From Mercurialis annua (lineage: Eukaryota > Streptophyta > Magnoliopsida > Malpighiales > Euphorbiaceae), in the NCBI RefSeq assembly GCF_937616625.2, contig NC_065570.1:19058046-19122045 (forward strand): 64,000 nucleotides of DNA, given 5' to 3'. Made by a program: the position numbers and the translations under genes. Positions 23,501 to 37,640 of this stretch are shown here, in pieces (the stretch's first letter is position 1; each line of letters starts with the position of its first letter). The notes beneath the pieces were generated by a model. That model was not told the DNA's origin. It worked only from the letters and a program-made list of their open reading frames with translations, and did no database searches.

Positions 23501-25207
23501 AAACGTTACAAAACAAATCCAAACGTTTCCCATATTTAGCAATTTAAGCCAAACATTTACAAGCGTTACGAAGCGAAACCAAGCGTTTCACCTTTTAGCA
23601 ATTTGAACCAAATGTTTACAAACGTAACGAAACAAATCCAAGTGTTTCACCTTTTTAGCAATTTAAACCAAATGTATACAAACGATACGAATCAAATCCA
23701 AGGGTTTCACCTTTTTAGAAATTTAAGCCTAACGTTTACAAAAGTTACGAAACAAAACCAATAGTTTCACCTTTTTAGCGATTTAAGCCAAACGTTTACA
23801 AACGGTACGAAACAATTCCAAATGCTTCACTTTTTTAGCGATTTAAGCCAAACGTTTACAAATGCTACGAAACAAATCCAAACGTTTCCTCTTTTTAGCA
23901 ATTTAGGCCAAACGTTTACAAACATTACGAAACAAATCCAAACGTTTCCCCTTTTTAGCAATTTAAGCCAAACGTTGACAAACGTTACGAAACAAATCCA
24001 AACGTTTCACCCTTTTTAGCGATTTAAGCCAAACGTTTACAAACGTTACGAAACAAATCCAAATGTTTAACCTTTTTAGCGATTTAAGCAAACGTTTACA
24101 AACACTACGAAACAAATCCAAATGTTTCACCTTTTTAGCGATTTAAGCCAAACGTTTACAAACGCTACGAAATAAATCCAAATGTTTCACCTTTTTAGCG
24201 ATTTAAGCCAAACGTTTACAAACGCTACGAAACAAATCCAAACGTTTCACCTTTTTAGCAATTTAGGCCAAACGTTTACAAACGTTACGAAACAAAACCA
24301 AGCGTTTCACCTTTTTAGCATTTAAGCCAAACGTTTACAAATATTACAAAAAAATCTTAGCGTTTCACCTTTTTAGCAATTTAAGCCAAATGTTTACAAA
24401 CGTTATGAAATAAATCTTAGCGTTTCACCTTTTTATCAATTTAAGCCAAACGTTTACAAACGTTATAAAACAAATCAAAACGTTTCACCTTTTAAGCGAT
24501 TTAAGCCAAACGATTACAAACATTATGAAAAAAAAACCAAACGTCTAAAATGCTACGAAACAAATCCGAACGTTTCACATTTTTAGCGATTTAAGCCAAA
24601 CGTTTACAACCATTACGAAACGAAACCAATCGTTTACAAACGTTACGAAAAAAATCCAAATGTTTCACCTTTTTAGCAATATAAGCCAAACGTTAACAAA
24701 CGTTACGAATAAAATCCAAATGTTTTCCCTTTTTAGCGATTTAAGCCGAACGATTACAAATGTTACGAAACAAAACAAAACGTTTCACCTTTTTAGCTAT
24801 TTAAGCCAAACGTTAACAAACATTACAAAACAAAACCAAAGTTTTTTAGCGATTTGAGCCGAATGTTTCCAAACGTTTCACTTATTTAGCGATTTAAGCC
24901 CAATGTTGACAAACGCTACGAAACAAATCCAAGAATTTTACCTTTTTAGCAATTTAAACGAAACGTTTACAAACGTTACGAAAAGAAACCAAATGTTTCA
25001 CCTTTTTAGCGATTTAAGCCAAACGTTTACAAACGTTACAAAACAAATCTAAATGTTTCACCTTTTTAGCGATTAAAGCCAAACGCTTACAAACGTTACG
25101 AAAGAAATCCAAACATTTCTCCTTTTTAGCAATTTAAATCCAAATGTTTCACCTTTCTAGCGATTTAAGCCAAACGTTTACAAACGTTACGAAACAAATC
25201 CAAACGT
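22880..25207 (+). repeat. 2.33-kb tandem duplication, unit 1
   Basis: Matches 25208-27536 at a constant offset of 2328 bases. Markers are TACGAACGTTATAAAAC at 22911 and 25239, and CATATTAAACC at 23311 and 25639. Identity is high apart from one replaced patch at about 24110-24293. Confidence 0.92.
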
Positions 25208-27536
25208 TTCACCTTTTTAGCGATTTAAGCCAAATGTTTACGAACGTTATAAAACAACTCCAAACATTTAAAACGTTATGAAACAAATCCAAACGATTCA
25301 CCTTTTTAGCGATTTAAGCAAAACGTTTACAAACGTTACAAAACAAATCCAAAGATTTCACCTTTTCAGTGAATTTAGGCAAACGTTTAGAAACATTACG
25401 ATACTTATCCAAGCGTTTCGCCTTTTTAGCAATTAAAGCCAAACGCTTACAAACGTCACGAAACAAATCCAAACATTTCACCTTTTTAGCGATTTAAGCC
25501 AATCGTTTAAAAACGTTGCAAAAGAGATCCTAATGTTTAAAACGTTACGAAACAAATCCAAACGTTTCACCTTTTTAGCGATTTATGCCAAACGTTTACA
25601 AACCATACGAAACAAATCCAAACGTTTCACATTTTTAGCATATTAAACCAAACATTTACAAACATTACGAAACAAATCCAAACGTTTTCCTATTTTAGCG
25701 ATTTAAGCCAAACGTTTAAAATGTTACAAAATAAATCCAAACGTTTCCCCTTTTTAGCGATTTAAGTCAAACATTACGAAACAAATCCAAACGTTTCACA
25801 TTTTTAACGATTGAAGCCAAATGTTTACAAACGTTACAAAACAAATCCAAACGTTTCCCATATTTAGCAATTTAAGCCAAACATTTACAAGCGTTACGAA
25901 GCGAAACCAAGCGTTTCACCTTTTAGCAATTTGAACCAAATGTTTACAAACGTAACGAAACAAATCCAAGTGTTTCACCTTTTTAGCAATTTAAACCAAA
26001 TGTATACAAACGATACGAATCAAATCCAAGGGTTTCACCTTTTTAGAAATTTAAGCCTAACATTTACAAAAGTTACGAAACAAAACCAATAGTTTCACCT
26101 TTTTAGCGATTTAAGCCAAACGTTTACAAACGGTACGAAACAATTCCAAATGCTTCACTTTTTTAGCGATTTAAGCCAAACGTTTACAAATGCTACGAAA
26201 CAAATCCAAACGTTTCCTCTTTTTAGCAATTTAGGCCAAACGTTTACAAACATTACGAAACAAATCCAAACGTTTCCCCTTTTTAGCAATTTAAGCCAAA
26301 CGTTGACAAACATTACGAAACAAATCCAAACGTTTCACCTTTTTTAGCGATTTAAGCCAAACGTTTACAAACGTTACGAAACAAATCCAAATGTTTAACC
26401 TTTTTAGCGATTTAAGCAAACGTTTACAAACACTACGAAACAAATCCAAGAGTTTCACCATTTTACCAATTTAAGCCAAATGTTTACAAACGTTACGAAT
26501 GAAATCCAAGCGTTTCACCTTTTTAGCAATTTAAGCTAAACGTTTACAAACGTTACGAAACAAATCCAACAGTTTCACCTTTTTAGCGATTTAAGCCAAA
26601 CGTTTACAAACGTTACGAAACAAAACCAAGCGTTTCACCTTTTTAGCATTTAAGCCAAACGTTTACAAATATTACAAAAAAATCTTAGCGTTTCACCTTT
26701 TTAGCAATTTAAGCCAAATGTTTACAAACGTTATGAAATAAATCTTAGCGTTTCACCTTTTTATCAATTTAAGCCAAACATTTACAAACGTTATAAAACA
26801 AATCAAAACGTTTCACCTTTTAAGCGATTTAAGCCAAACGATTACAAACATTATGAAAAAAAAACAAACGTCTAAAATGCTACGAAACAAATCCGAACGT
26901 TTCACATTTTTAGCGATTTAAGTGAAACGTTTACAACCATTACGAAACGAAACCAATCGTTTACAAACGTTACGAAAAAAATCCAAATGTTTCACCTTTT
27001 TAGCAATATAAGCCAAACATTAACAAACGTTACGAATAAAATCCAAATGTTTTCCCTTTTTAGCGATTTAAGCCGAACGATTACAAATGTTACGAAACAA
27101 AACAAAACGTTTCACCTTTTTAGCTATTTAAGCCAAACGTTAACAAACATTACAAAACAAAACCAAAGTTTTTTAGCGATTTGAGCCGAATGTTTCCAAA
27201 CGTTTCACTTATTTAGCGATTTAAGCCCAATGTTGACAAACGCTACGAAACAAATCCAAGAATTTTACCTTTTTAGCAATTTAAACGAAACGTTTACAAA
27301 CGTTACGAAAAGAAACCAAATGTTTCACCTTTTTAGCGATTTAAGCCAAACGTTTACAAACGTTACAAAACAAATCTAAATGTTTCACCTTTTTAGCGAT
27401 TAAAGCCAAACGCTTACAAACGTTACGAAAGAAATCCAAACATTTCACCTTTTTAGCAATTTAAATCCAAATGTTTCACCTTTCTAGCGATTTAAGCCAA
27501 ACGTTTACAAACGTTACGAAACAAATCCAAACGTTT
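25208..27536 (+). repeat. 2.33-kb tandem duplication, unit 2
   Basis: Second copy of the preceding unit. At about 26446-26621 it carries a patch that instead matches 22032-22215 (the AGAGTTTCACCATTTTACC variant, then GAATGAAATCC, then CAACAGTTTC) without changing the 2328-base register. Confidence 0.92.
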
Positions 27537-27979
27537 CACCTTTTTTAGCGATTTAAGCCAAACGTTTAAAAACGTTACGAAACAAATCCAAATGTTTCAC
27601 CTTTTTAGCGATTTAAGCCAAACGTTTACAAACGCTACGAAACAAATCCAAACGTTTCACCTTTTTAGCGATTTAAGCCAAACGTTTACAAACGCTACGA
27701 AACAAATCCAAATGTTTCACCTTTTTAGCGATTTAAGCGAAACGTTTACAAGCGCTACGAAACAAATCCAAACGTTTCACCTTTTTAGCAATTTAAGCCA
27801 AACGTTTACAATCGCTACGAAACAAATCCAAACATTTCACATTTTTAGCGATGTAAGTCAAACGTTTACAAACGTTACGAAACAAAACAAAGCCTTTCAC
27901 CTTTTTAGCATTTAAGCCAAACGTTTATAAATATTACAAAACTAATCCAAGCGTTTCACCTTTTTAGCAATTTAAGCCA

Positions 27980-30900
27980 AATGTTCACAAACGTTACGAA
28001 ACAAATCCAAACGTTTCACCTTCGTAACGATTTAAGCCAAATGTTTAAAACATTACGAAACAAATCCAAACGTTTCACATTTTTAGCGATTTAAGCCAAA
28101 CGTTTACAAACATTACGAAACAAAACCAATCGTTTACAAATGTTACGAAACAAATCCAAACATTTTACCTTTTTAGGAATTTAAGCCAAATATTTACAAA
28201 TGTTACGAAACAATTCCAAACGTTTTCCCTTTTTAGCGATTTAAGCAGAACGTTTACAAACGGTACGAAGCAAAACCAAACGTTTCACCGTTTTAGCTAT
28301 TTAAGCCGAACGTTTACAAACGTTACGAAACAAATCCAAAATGTTTCACCCTTTTTGCGATTTAAGCCAAACATTTACAAAGGTTACGATACAAAATCAA
28401 GTGATTCACCTTTTTAGCAATTTTATATCAAACGTTCACAAACGTTACGAAACAAAACCAAATGTTTCACCTTTTTAGCGATTTAAAACGTTTACAAACG
28501 TTACGAAACAAATACAAACGTTTCAATTTTTAGCAATTTAAATCCAAACGTTTCGCCTTTTCAGCGATTTAAGCCAAATGTTTACATACGTTATGAAACA
28601 AATCCAAACATTTTATCTTTTTAGCGATTTAAGTCAAACCTTTCAAATTTTTAGCGATTAAAGTCAAATTTTACAAATGTTACGAAAAAAATCCAAATGT
28701 TTCACCTTTTTAGCGATTTTAGCCAAATGTTTACAAACGTTGCGAAACAAATCTAAACGTTTACAAAAATAACGAAACAAATCCAAGTGTTTCACCTTTT
28801 TAGCGATTGAACCCAAACATTAAATAACGTTACGAAACAAATCCAAATGTTTCACCTTTTTAGCGATTTAAGCCAAACATTTACAAACATTACGAAACAA
28901 ATCTAAGTGTTTCACCTTTTTAACGATTAAGCCAAATGTTTACAAACATTACGAAACAAATACAAGCAAACGTTACGAAACAAATCCAAACATTACACCT
29001 TTTTAGCGATTTAAGCCAAAAGTTTATAAACGTTACTGAACAAAAAGAAACATTTCCCATTTTTAGCGATTTAAGCCGAACGTTTACAAACTAAGAAACA
29101 AATCCAAACGTTAAACCTTTTTAGCGATTTATGCCAATCGTTTACAAACGTTACAAAATAAATCCAAACGTTTCACCTATTTAGCAATTTAAGCCAAACG
29201 TTACGAAACAAATCCAAACGTTTCACCTTTTTTACCAATATAAGCCAAATGTTTACAAACGTTACAATATAAATCCAAACGTTTCACCTTTTTAGCAATT
29301 TAAGCCAAACGTTTACAAACGTTACGAAACAAATCCTAGCGTTTCATCTTTTTAGTGATTTAAGCCAAACGTTAAAAAACGTTACAAAAAAATGCAAACG
29401 TTTAAAACGTTACGAAACAAATCCAAACGTTTCACCTTTTTAGCGATTTAAGCAAAACGTTTACAAACGTTACAAAACAAATCCAAAGGTTTCACCTTTT
29501 TAGTGATTTAAGCCAGACATTTATAAACATTACGAAACAAATCCAAGCGTTTCACCTTTTTAGCAATTTAAGCCAAACGCTTACAAACGTTACGAAACAA
29601 AACCAAACATTTCCCATTTTTTGCGATTTAAGCCAAACGTTTACACACGTTTCGATATATATCCAAACGTTTCTCCTTTTTAGCAATTTAAGCCAAACGT
29701 TTACAAACGTTACGAGACAAATCCAAATGTTTCACCTTTTTAGCGATTTAAGCGAAACGTTTACAAACGCTACAAAATAAATCCAAACGTTTCACCTTTT
29801 TAGCGATTTAAGCCAAAAGTTTACAAACGTTACGAAACAAATCCAAGTGTTTCACCTTTTTAGGAATTTAAACCAAATGCTTACAAACATTACGCAACAA
29901 AACCAAACGTTTCACATTTTTGGAGATTTAATCCAAACGTCTACAAACATCACGATATAAATCAAAACGTTTCACCTTTTTAGCAATTTAAGCCAAACGT
30001 TTACGAACGTTACGAAACAAATTCAAACGTTTCACCTTTTTAACGATTTAAGCCAAACGTTTACAAACGTTACAAAACAAATCCAAACGCATCAAAAACG
30101 TTGCAAAACAAATCCAAAAGTTTCCCCTTTTTAGCGATTTAAGCATAATGTTTACAACCGTTACAAATCAAATCCAAAGGTTTCACCTTTTTAGCGATTT
30201 AAGGCAAACGTTTACAAACGTTACGAAACAAATCCAAACGTTTCCCCTTTTTGGTGATTTAAGCCAAACGTTTACAAACATTACGAAACAAATCCAAACG
30301 TATCACCTCTTTAGCGATTTATGCCAAACGTTTTACAAACGTTACGAAACAAATCCAAACGTTTCACCTTTTTAGTTATACGTTTCACCTTTTTAGCAAT
30401 TTAAGCCCAACGTTTATAAACGTTACGAAACAAATCCAAATGTTTCCCCTTTTTAGCAATTTTAGCTAAACGTTTACAAACGTTACGAAACAAAGCCAAA
30501 CGTTTACAAACATTACAAACCAAAAACAAACTTTTAACATTTTTAGCAATTTAAGTTAAACGTTTACAAACGTTACGAAACAAATCTAAACTTTTCACCA
30601 TTTTTGCGATTAAAGCCAAACGTTTACAAAAATAAATAAACACATCCAAATGTTTCCCCGTTTTAGCAATTTAAGCCAAACGTTTATAAACGTACGAAAC
30701 TAAAATGTTTATAAATGTTACGAAACAAATCCAAACGTTTCACCATTTTAGCGATTAAAGCCAAACGTTTATAAACGTTTCGAAACAAATCCAAACGTTT
30801 CCCCTTTTTGGTGATTTAAGCCCAACGTTTACAAACATTACGAAACAAATCCAAACGTATCACCTCTTTAGCGATTTATGCCAAACGTTTTACAAACGTT

Positions 30901-33600
30901 ACGAAACAAATCCAAACGTTTCACCTTTTTAGTTATACGTTTCACCTTTTTAGCAATTTAAGCCCAACATTTATAAACGTTACGAAACAAATCCAAATGT
31001 TTCCCCTTTTTAGCAATTTTAGCTAAACGTTTACAAACGTTACGAAACAAAGCCAAACGTTTACAAACATTACAAACCAAAAACAAACTTTTAACATTTT
31101 TAGCAATTTAAGTTAAACGTTTACTAACGTTACGAAACAAATCCAAACTTTTCACCATTTTTGCGATTAAAGCCAAACGTTTGCAAAAATAAATAAACAC
31201 ATCCAAACGTTTCCCCGTTTTAGCAATTTAAGCCAAACGTTTATAAACGTACGAAACTAAAATGTTTATAAATGTTACGAAACAAATCCAAACGTTTCAC
31301 CATTTTAGCGATTAAAGCCAAACGTTTATAAACGTTTCGAAACAAATCCAAACGTTTCACCTTTTTAGCGATTTAAGCCAAACGTTTACAAACGCTACGA
31401 AACAAATCCAAGTGTTTCACCTTTTTAGCGATTTAATCCAAACGTTAAAAAATATTACGGAACAAATACAAATGTTTCACGTTTTTAGCGATTTAAGCCT
31501 AACTGCTATAAACATTACGAAGCAAATCCAAGCGTTTCACCTATTTAGCGATTAAGCCAACCTTTACAAACGTTACAAAAGAAATCCAAACGTTTCACCT
31601 TTTTAGCGATTGAAGCCAAACGTTTACAAACATTACAAAACAAATCCAAACGTTTCACCTTTTGAAGGATTTCAGCCAAATGTTTACAAACGTTAAGAAA
31701 TAAATCCAAGCGTTTCACCTTTTTAGCAATTTAAGCCAAACGCTTACAAATGTTACGAAACAAAACCTAACATTTCATATTTTTAGCGATTTAAAGCAAA
31801 TGTTTACAAATATTATGATATAAATCTAAACGTTTCACCTTTTTGAGAATATAAGCCTTGTTTACAAACGTTACGAAACAAATCCAAACGTTTCACCTTT
31901 TTAGCGATTTAAGTCAAACGTTTACAAATGTTACGAAACAAATCCAAACATTTCACTTTTTTAACGATTGAAGCCAAACGTTTACAAAAGTTACAAAACA
32001 AATCCAAATGTTTCCCATATTTAGCAATTTAAGCCAAACGTTTACAAACGTTACGAAGCAAAACCAAGCGTTTCACCTTTTTAGCAATTTAAAACAAATG
32101 TTTACAAATGTAACAAAACAAATCCAAGCGTTTCACAATTTTAGCAATTTAAGCCAAATGTTTACAAACGTTACGAATGAAATCCAAGCGTTTCACCTTT
32201 TTAGCAATTAAAGCCAAACGTTTACAAACGTTACGAAACAAATCCAAACGTTTCACCCTTTTAGAGATTTAAACAAAAAGTTTACAAACGTTACGAAACA
32301 AATCCAAGCGTTTCACCTTTTTAGCAATTTAAGCCAAACGTCTAAAAATGTTACAAAACCAATCCAAACGTTTCACCTTTTTTAGCGATTTAAGCCAAAC
32401 GTTTACAAAATTTACGAAACAAATCCAAACGTTTCATCTTTTTAGCGATTTAAGCCAAACGTTTACAAAAGATACGAAATAAATCCAAACGTTTCACCTT
32501 TTTAGTGATTTAAGCCAAATGTTTACAAACGCTACCAAACAAATCCAAATGTTTCACCTTTTTAGCGATTTAAGCCAAACGTTTATAAACGCTACTAAAC
32601 AAATCCAAACATTTCACCTTTTTAGCGATTGAAGCCAAACGTTTACAAACGTTACGGAACAAATCCAAACGTTTCTCCTTTTGAGCGGTTTAAGCCAAAT
32701 GTTTGCAAACGTTACGAAATAAATCCAAGCGTTTCACCTTTTTAGCAATTTAAGCCAAACGCTTACAAACTTTACGAAACAAAACCGAACGTTTCACATT
32801 TTAGCGATTTAAGGCAAACGTTTACAAATGTTACGATATAAATCTAAATGTTTCACCTTTTTCAGAATTTAAGCCAAATGTTTACAAACGTTACGTAACA
32901 AATCCAAACGTTTCACCTTTTTAGCGATTTAAGCCAAACGTTTACAAACGTTACAAAACAAATCCAAACGTTTAAAACGTTACAAAACAAATCCAAACGA
33001 TTCACCTTTTTAGCGATTTAAGCAAAACGTTTACAAACGTTACAAAACAAATCCAAAGATTTCACCTTTTCAGCGATTTTAGCCAAACGTTTAGAAACAT
33101 TACGATACTTATTCAAGCGTTTCACCATTTTAGCAATTAAAGCCAAACGCTTACAAACATTACGAAATAAGACCAAACGTTTCACATATTTAGCGATTTA
33201 AGCCAAACGTTTACAAACGTCACGAAACAAATCCAAACATTTCACCTTTTAAGCGATTTAAGCCAATCGTTTAAAAACGTTGCAAAAGAGATCCAAATGT
33301 TTAAAACGTTACGAAACAAATCCAAACGTTACACCTTTTTAGCGATTTATGCCAAACGTTTACAAACCATACGAAACAAATCCAAACGTTTCACATTTTT
33401 AGCATATTAAACCAAACATTTACAAACATTACGAAACAAATTCAAACGTTTTCCCATTTTAGCGATTTAAGCCAGACGTTTAAAATGTTACAAAACAAAT
33501 CCAAACATTTCCCCTTTTTAGCGATTTAAGTCAAACATTACGTAACAAATCCAAACGTTTCACATTTTTAACGATTGAAGCCAAATGTTTTCAAACGTTA
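27980..33600 (+). repeat. Long satellite block, second copy
   Basis: Second copy of the 18.4-23.5 kb block, lengthened by an internal 557-bp tandem duplication at about 30.25-31.36 kb. Variant monomers occur in the same order as in the first copy. Confidence 0.85.
30253..31366 (+). repeat. 557-bp tandem duplication inside the second long block
   Basis: The run from GGTGATTTAAGCC at 30253 recurs from 30810, and CACATCC at 30641 recurs at 31198, both 557 bases apart. The first long block has only one copy of this run, so the duplication is younger than the 10-kb duplication. Confidence 0.9.
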
Positions 33601-36600
33601 CGAAACAAATCCAAACGTTTCCCATTTTTAGCAATTTAAGCCAAACATTTACAAACGATACGAAGCGAAACCAAGCGTTTCACCTTTTTAGCAATTTAAA
33701 CCAAATGTTTACAAACGTAACGAAACAAATCCAAGTGTTTCACCTTTTTAGCAATTTAAACCAAATGTATACAAACGATACGAATCAAATCCAAGGGTTT
33801 CACCTTTTTAGAAATTTAAGCCAAACGTTTACAAAAGTTACGAAACAAAACCAAATGCTTCACCTTTTTAGCGATTTAAGCCAAACGTTTACAAATGCTA
33901 CGAAACAAATCCAAAAGTTTCCTCTTTTTAGCAATTTAGGCCAAACGTTTACAAACATTACGAAACAAATCCAAACGTTTCCCTTTTTAGCAATTTAAGC
34001 CAAACGTTGACAAACGTTACGAAACAAATCCAAACGTTTCACCTTTTTTAGTGATTTAAGCCAAACGTTTACAAACGTTACGAAACAAATCCAAACGTTT
34101 CACCTTTTTAGCGATTTAAGCCAAACATTTACAAACACTACGAAACAAATCCAAACGTTTCACCTTTTTAGCGATTTAAGCCAAACATTTACAAACGCTA
34201 CGAAACAAATCCAAACGTTTCCCCTTTTTAGATATTTAAGTCAAACGTTTACAATCGCTACGAAACAAATCCAAACATTTCACATTTTTAGCGATGTAAG
34301 CCAAACGTTTACAAACGTTACGAAACAAAACCAAGCGTTTCACCTTTTTAGCATTTAAGCCAAACGTTTACAAATATTACAAAACAAATCTTAGCGTTTC
34401 ACCTTTTTAGCAATTTAAGCCAAATGTTTACAAAAGTTACGAAATAAATCTTAGCGTTTCACCTTTTTATCAATTTCAGCCAAACGTTTACAAACGTTAT
34501 TAAACAAATCAAAACGTTTCACCTTTTAAGCGATTTAAGCCAAACGATTACAAACATTATGAAAAAAAAAACAAACGTCTAAAATGCTACGAAACAAATC
34601 CGAACGTTTCACATTTTTAGCGATTTAAGCCAAACGTTTACAACCATTACGAAATAAAACCAATCGTTTACAAACGTTACGAAAAAAATCCAAGCGTTTC
34701 ACCTTTTTAGCAATTTAAGCTAAACTATTACAAACGTTACGAAACAAATCCAACAGTTTCACCTTTTTAGCGATTGAAGCAAAACGTTTACAAACGTTAC
34801 GAAACAAATCCAAACGTTTCACCCTTTTAGCGATTTAAACAAAAAGTTTACAAACGTTACGAAACAAATCCAAGCGTTTCACCTTTTTAGCAATTTAAGC
34901 CAAACGTCTAAAAATGTTACAAAACCAATCCAAACGTTTCACCTTTTTTAGCGATTTAAGCCAAACGTTTACAAAAGTTACGAAACAAATCCAAACGTTT
35001 CATCTTTTTAGCGATTTAAGCCAAACGTTTACAAACGATACGAAATAAATCCAAACGTTTCACCTTTTTAGCGATTTAAGCCAAATGTTTACAAACGCTA
35101 CCAAACAAATCCAAATGTTTCACCTTTTTTAGCGATTTAAGCCAAACGTTTACAAACGTTACGAAATAAATCCAAATGTTTCACCTTTTTAGCGATTTAA
35201 GCAAACGTTTACAAACACTACAAAACAAATCCAAACGTTTCACCTTTTTAGCGATTTAAGCCAAACATTTACAAACGCTACGAAACAAATCCAAACGTTT
35301 CACCTTTTTAGCGATTTAAGCCAAACGTTTACAAACGCTACGAAACAAATCCAAACGTTTCCCCTTTTTAGATATTTAAGCCAAACGTTTACAATCGCTA
35401 CGAAACAAATCCAAACATTTCACATTTTTAGAGATGTAAGCCAAACGTTTACAAACGTTACGAAACAAAACCAAGCGTTTCACCTTTTTAGCATTTAAGC
35501 CAAACGTTTACAAATATTACAAAACAAATCTTAGCGTTTCACCTTTTTAGCAATTTAAGCCAAATGTTTACAAACGTTACGAAATAAATCTTAGCGTTTC
35601 AACATTTTATCAATTTCAGCCAAACGTTTACAAACGTTATTAAACAAATCAAAACGTTTCACCTTTTAAGCGATTTAAGCCAAACGATTACAAACATTAT
35701 GAAAAAAAAAAACGTCTAAAATGCTACGCAACAAATCCGAACGTTTCACATTTTTAGCGATTTAAGCCAAACGTTTACAACCATTACGAAATAAAACCAA
35801 TCGTTTACAAACGTGACGAAAAAAATCCAAGCGTTTCACCTTTTTAGCAATTTAAGCTAAACGTTTACAAACGTTACGAAACAAATCCAACAGTTTCACC
35901 TTTTTAGCGATTTAAGCCAAACGTTTACAAACGTTACGAAACAAATCCAAACGTTTCACCCTTTTAGCGATTTAACCCAAACGTCTAAAAATGTTACAAA
36001 ACCAATCCAAACGTTTCACCTTTTTTAGCGATTTAAGCCAAACGTTTACAAAAGTTACGAAACAAATCCAAACGTTTCATCTTTTTAGCGATTTAAGCCA
36101 AACGTTTACAAACGATACGAAATAAATCCAAACGTTTCCTCTTTTTAGCGATTTAGGCCAAACGTTTACAAACATTACGAAACAAATCCAAACGTTTCCC
36201 TTTTTAGCAATTTAAGCCAAACGTTGACAAACGTTACGAAACAAATCCAAACGTTTCGCCTTTTTTAGCGATTTAAGCCAAACGTTTACAAACGTTACGA
36301 AACAAATCCAAATGTTTCACCTTTTTAGCGATTTAAGCAAACGTTTACAAACACTACAAAACAAATCCAAACGTTTCACCTTTTTAGTGATTTAAGCCAA
36401 ACATTTACAAACGCTACGAAACAAATCCAAACGTTTCACCTTTTTAGCGATTTAAGCCAAACTATTACAAACGCTACGAAACAAATCCAAACGTTTCCCC
36501 TTTTTAGATATTTAAGCCAAACGTTTACAATCGCTACGAAACAAATCCAAACATTTCACATTTTTAGAGATGTAAGCCAAACGTTTACTAACGTTACGAA

Positions 36601-37550
36601 ACAAAACCAAGCGTTTCACCTTTTTAGCATTTAAGCCAAACGTTTACAAATATTACAAAACAAATCTTAGCGTTTCACCTTTTTAGCAATTTAAGCCAAA
36701 TGTTTACAAACGTTACGAAATAAATCTTAGCGTTTCACCTTTTTATCAATTTCAGCCAAACGTTTACAAACGTTATTAAACAAATCAAAACGTTTCACCT
36801 TTTAAGCGATTTAAGCCAAACGATTACAAACATTATGAAAAAAAAACAAACGTCTAAAATGCTACGAAACAAATCCGAACGTTTCACATTTTTAGCGATT
36901 TAAGCCAAACGTTTACAACCATTACGAAATAAAACCAATCGTTTACAAACGTTACGAAAAAAATCCAAGCGTTTCACCTTTTTAGCAATTTAAGCTAAAC
37001 GTTTACAAACGTTACGAAACAAATCCAACAGTTTCACCTTTTTAGCGATTTAAGCCAAACGTTTACAAAAGTTACGAAACAAATCCAAACGTTTCATCTT
37101 TTTAGCGATTTAAGCCAAACGTTTACAAACGATACGAAATAAATCCAAACATTTCACCTTTTTAGCGATTTAAGCCAAATGTTTACAAACGCTACCAAAC
37201 AAATCCAAATGTTTCACCTTTTTAGCGATTTAAGCCAAACGTTTATAAACGCTACTAAACAAATCCAAACATTTCACCTTTTTAGCGATTGAAGCCAAAC
37301 GTTTACAAACGTTACGGAACAAATCCAAACGTTTCACCTTTTGAGCGGTTTAAGCCAAATGTTTGCAAACGTTACGAAATAAATCCAAGTGTTTCACCTT
37401 TTTAGCAATTTAAGCCAAACGCTTACAAACTTTACGAAACAAAACCAAATGTTTCACATTTTAGCGATTTAAGGCAAACGTTTACAAATGTTACGATATA
37501 AATCTCAATGTTTCACCTTTTTCAGAATTTAAGCCAAACGTTTACAAACG
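32891..37550 (+). repeat. Higher-order repeat of about 4.6 kb, unit 1
   Basis: Rare markers recur at 33403, 38033 and 42610 (TAGCATATTAAACC) and at 32891, 37551 and 42128 (GTTACGTAACAAATCC, TATC in the last). Unit lengths are 4660 and 4577. Confidence 0.85.
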
Positions 37551-37640
37551 TTACGTAACAAATCCAAACGTTTCACCTTTTTACAAAACAAATCCAAACG
37601 TTTAAAACGTTACGAAACAAATCCAAACGATTCACCTTTT
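34231..37640 (+). repeat. Higher-order repeat of about 1.14 kb (19 monomers)
   Basis: The rare GATATTTAAG variant recurs at 34231, 35371 and 36507, then in the next large unit at 39701 and 40721. Spacing is 1140, 1136 and 1020 bases. The same flanking variants accompany it: CAATCGCTACG, GCATTTAAGCC, AAATCTTAGCG, and a poly-A run of variable length. Confidence 0.88.
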
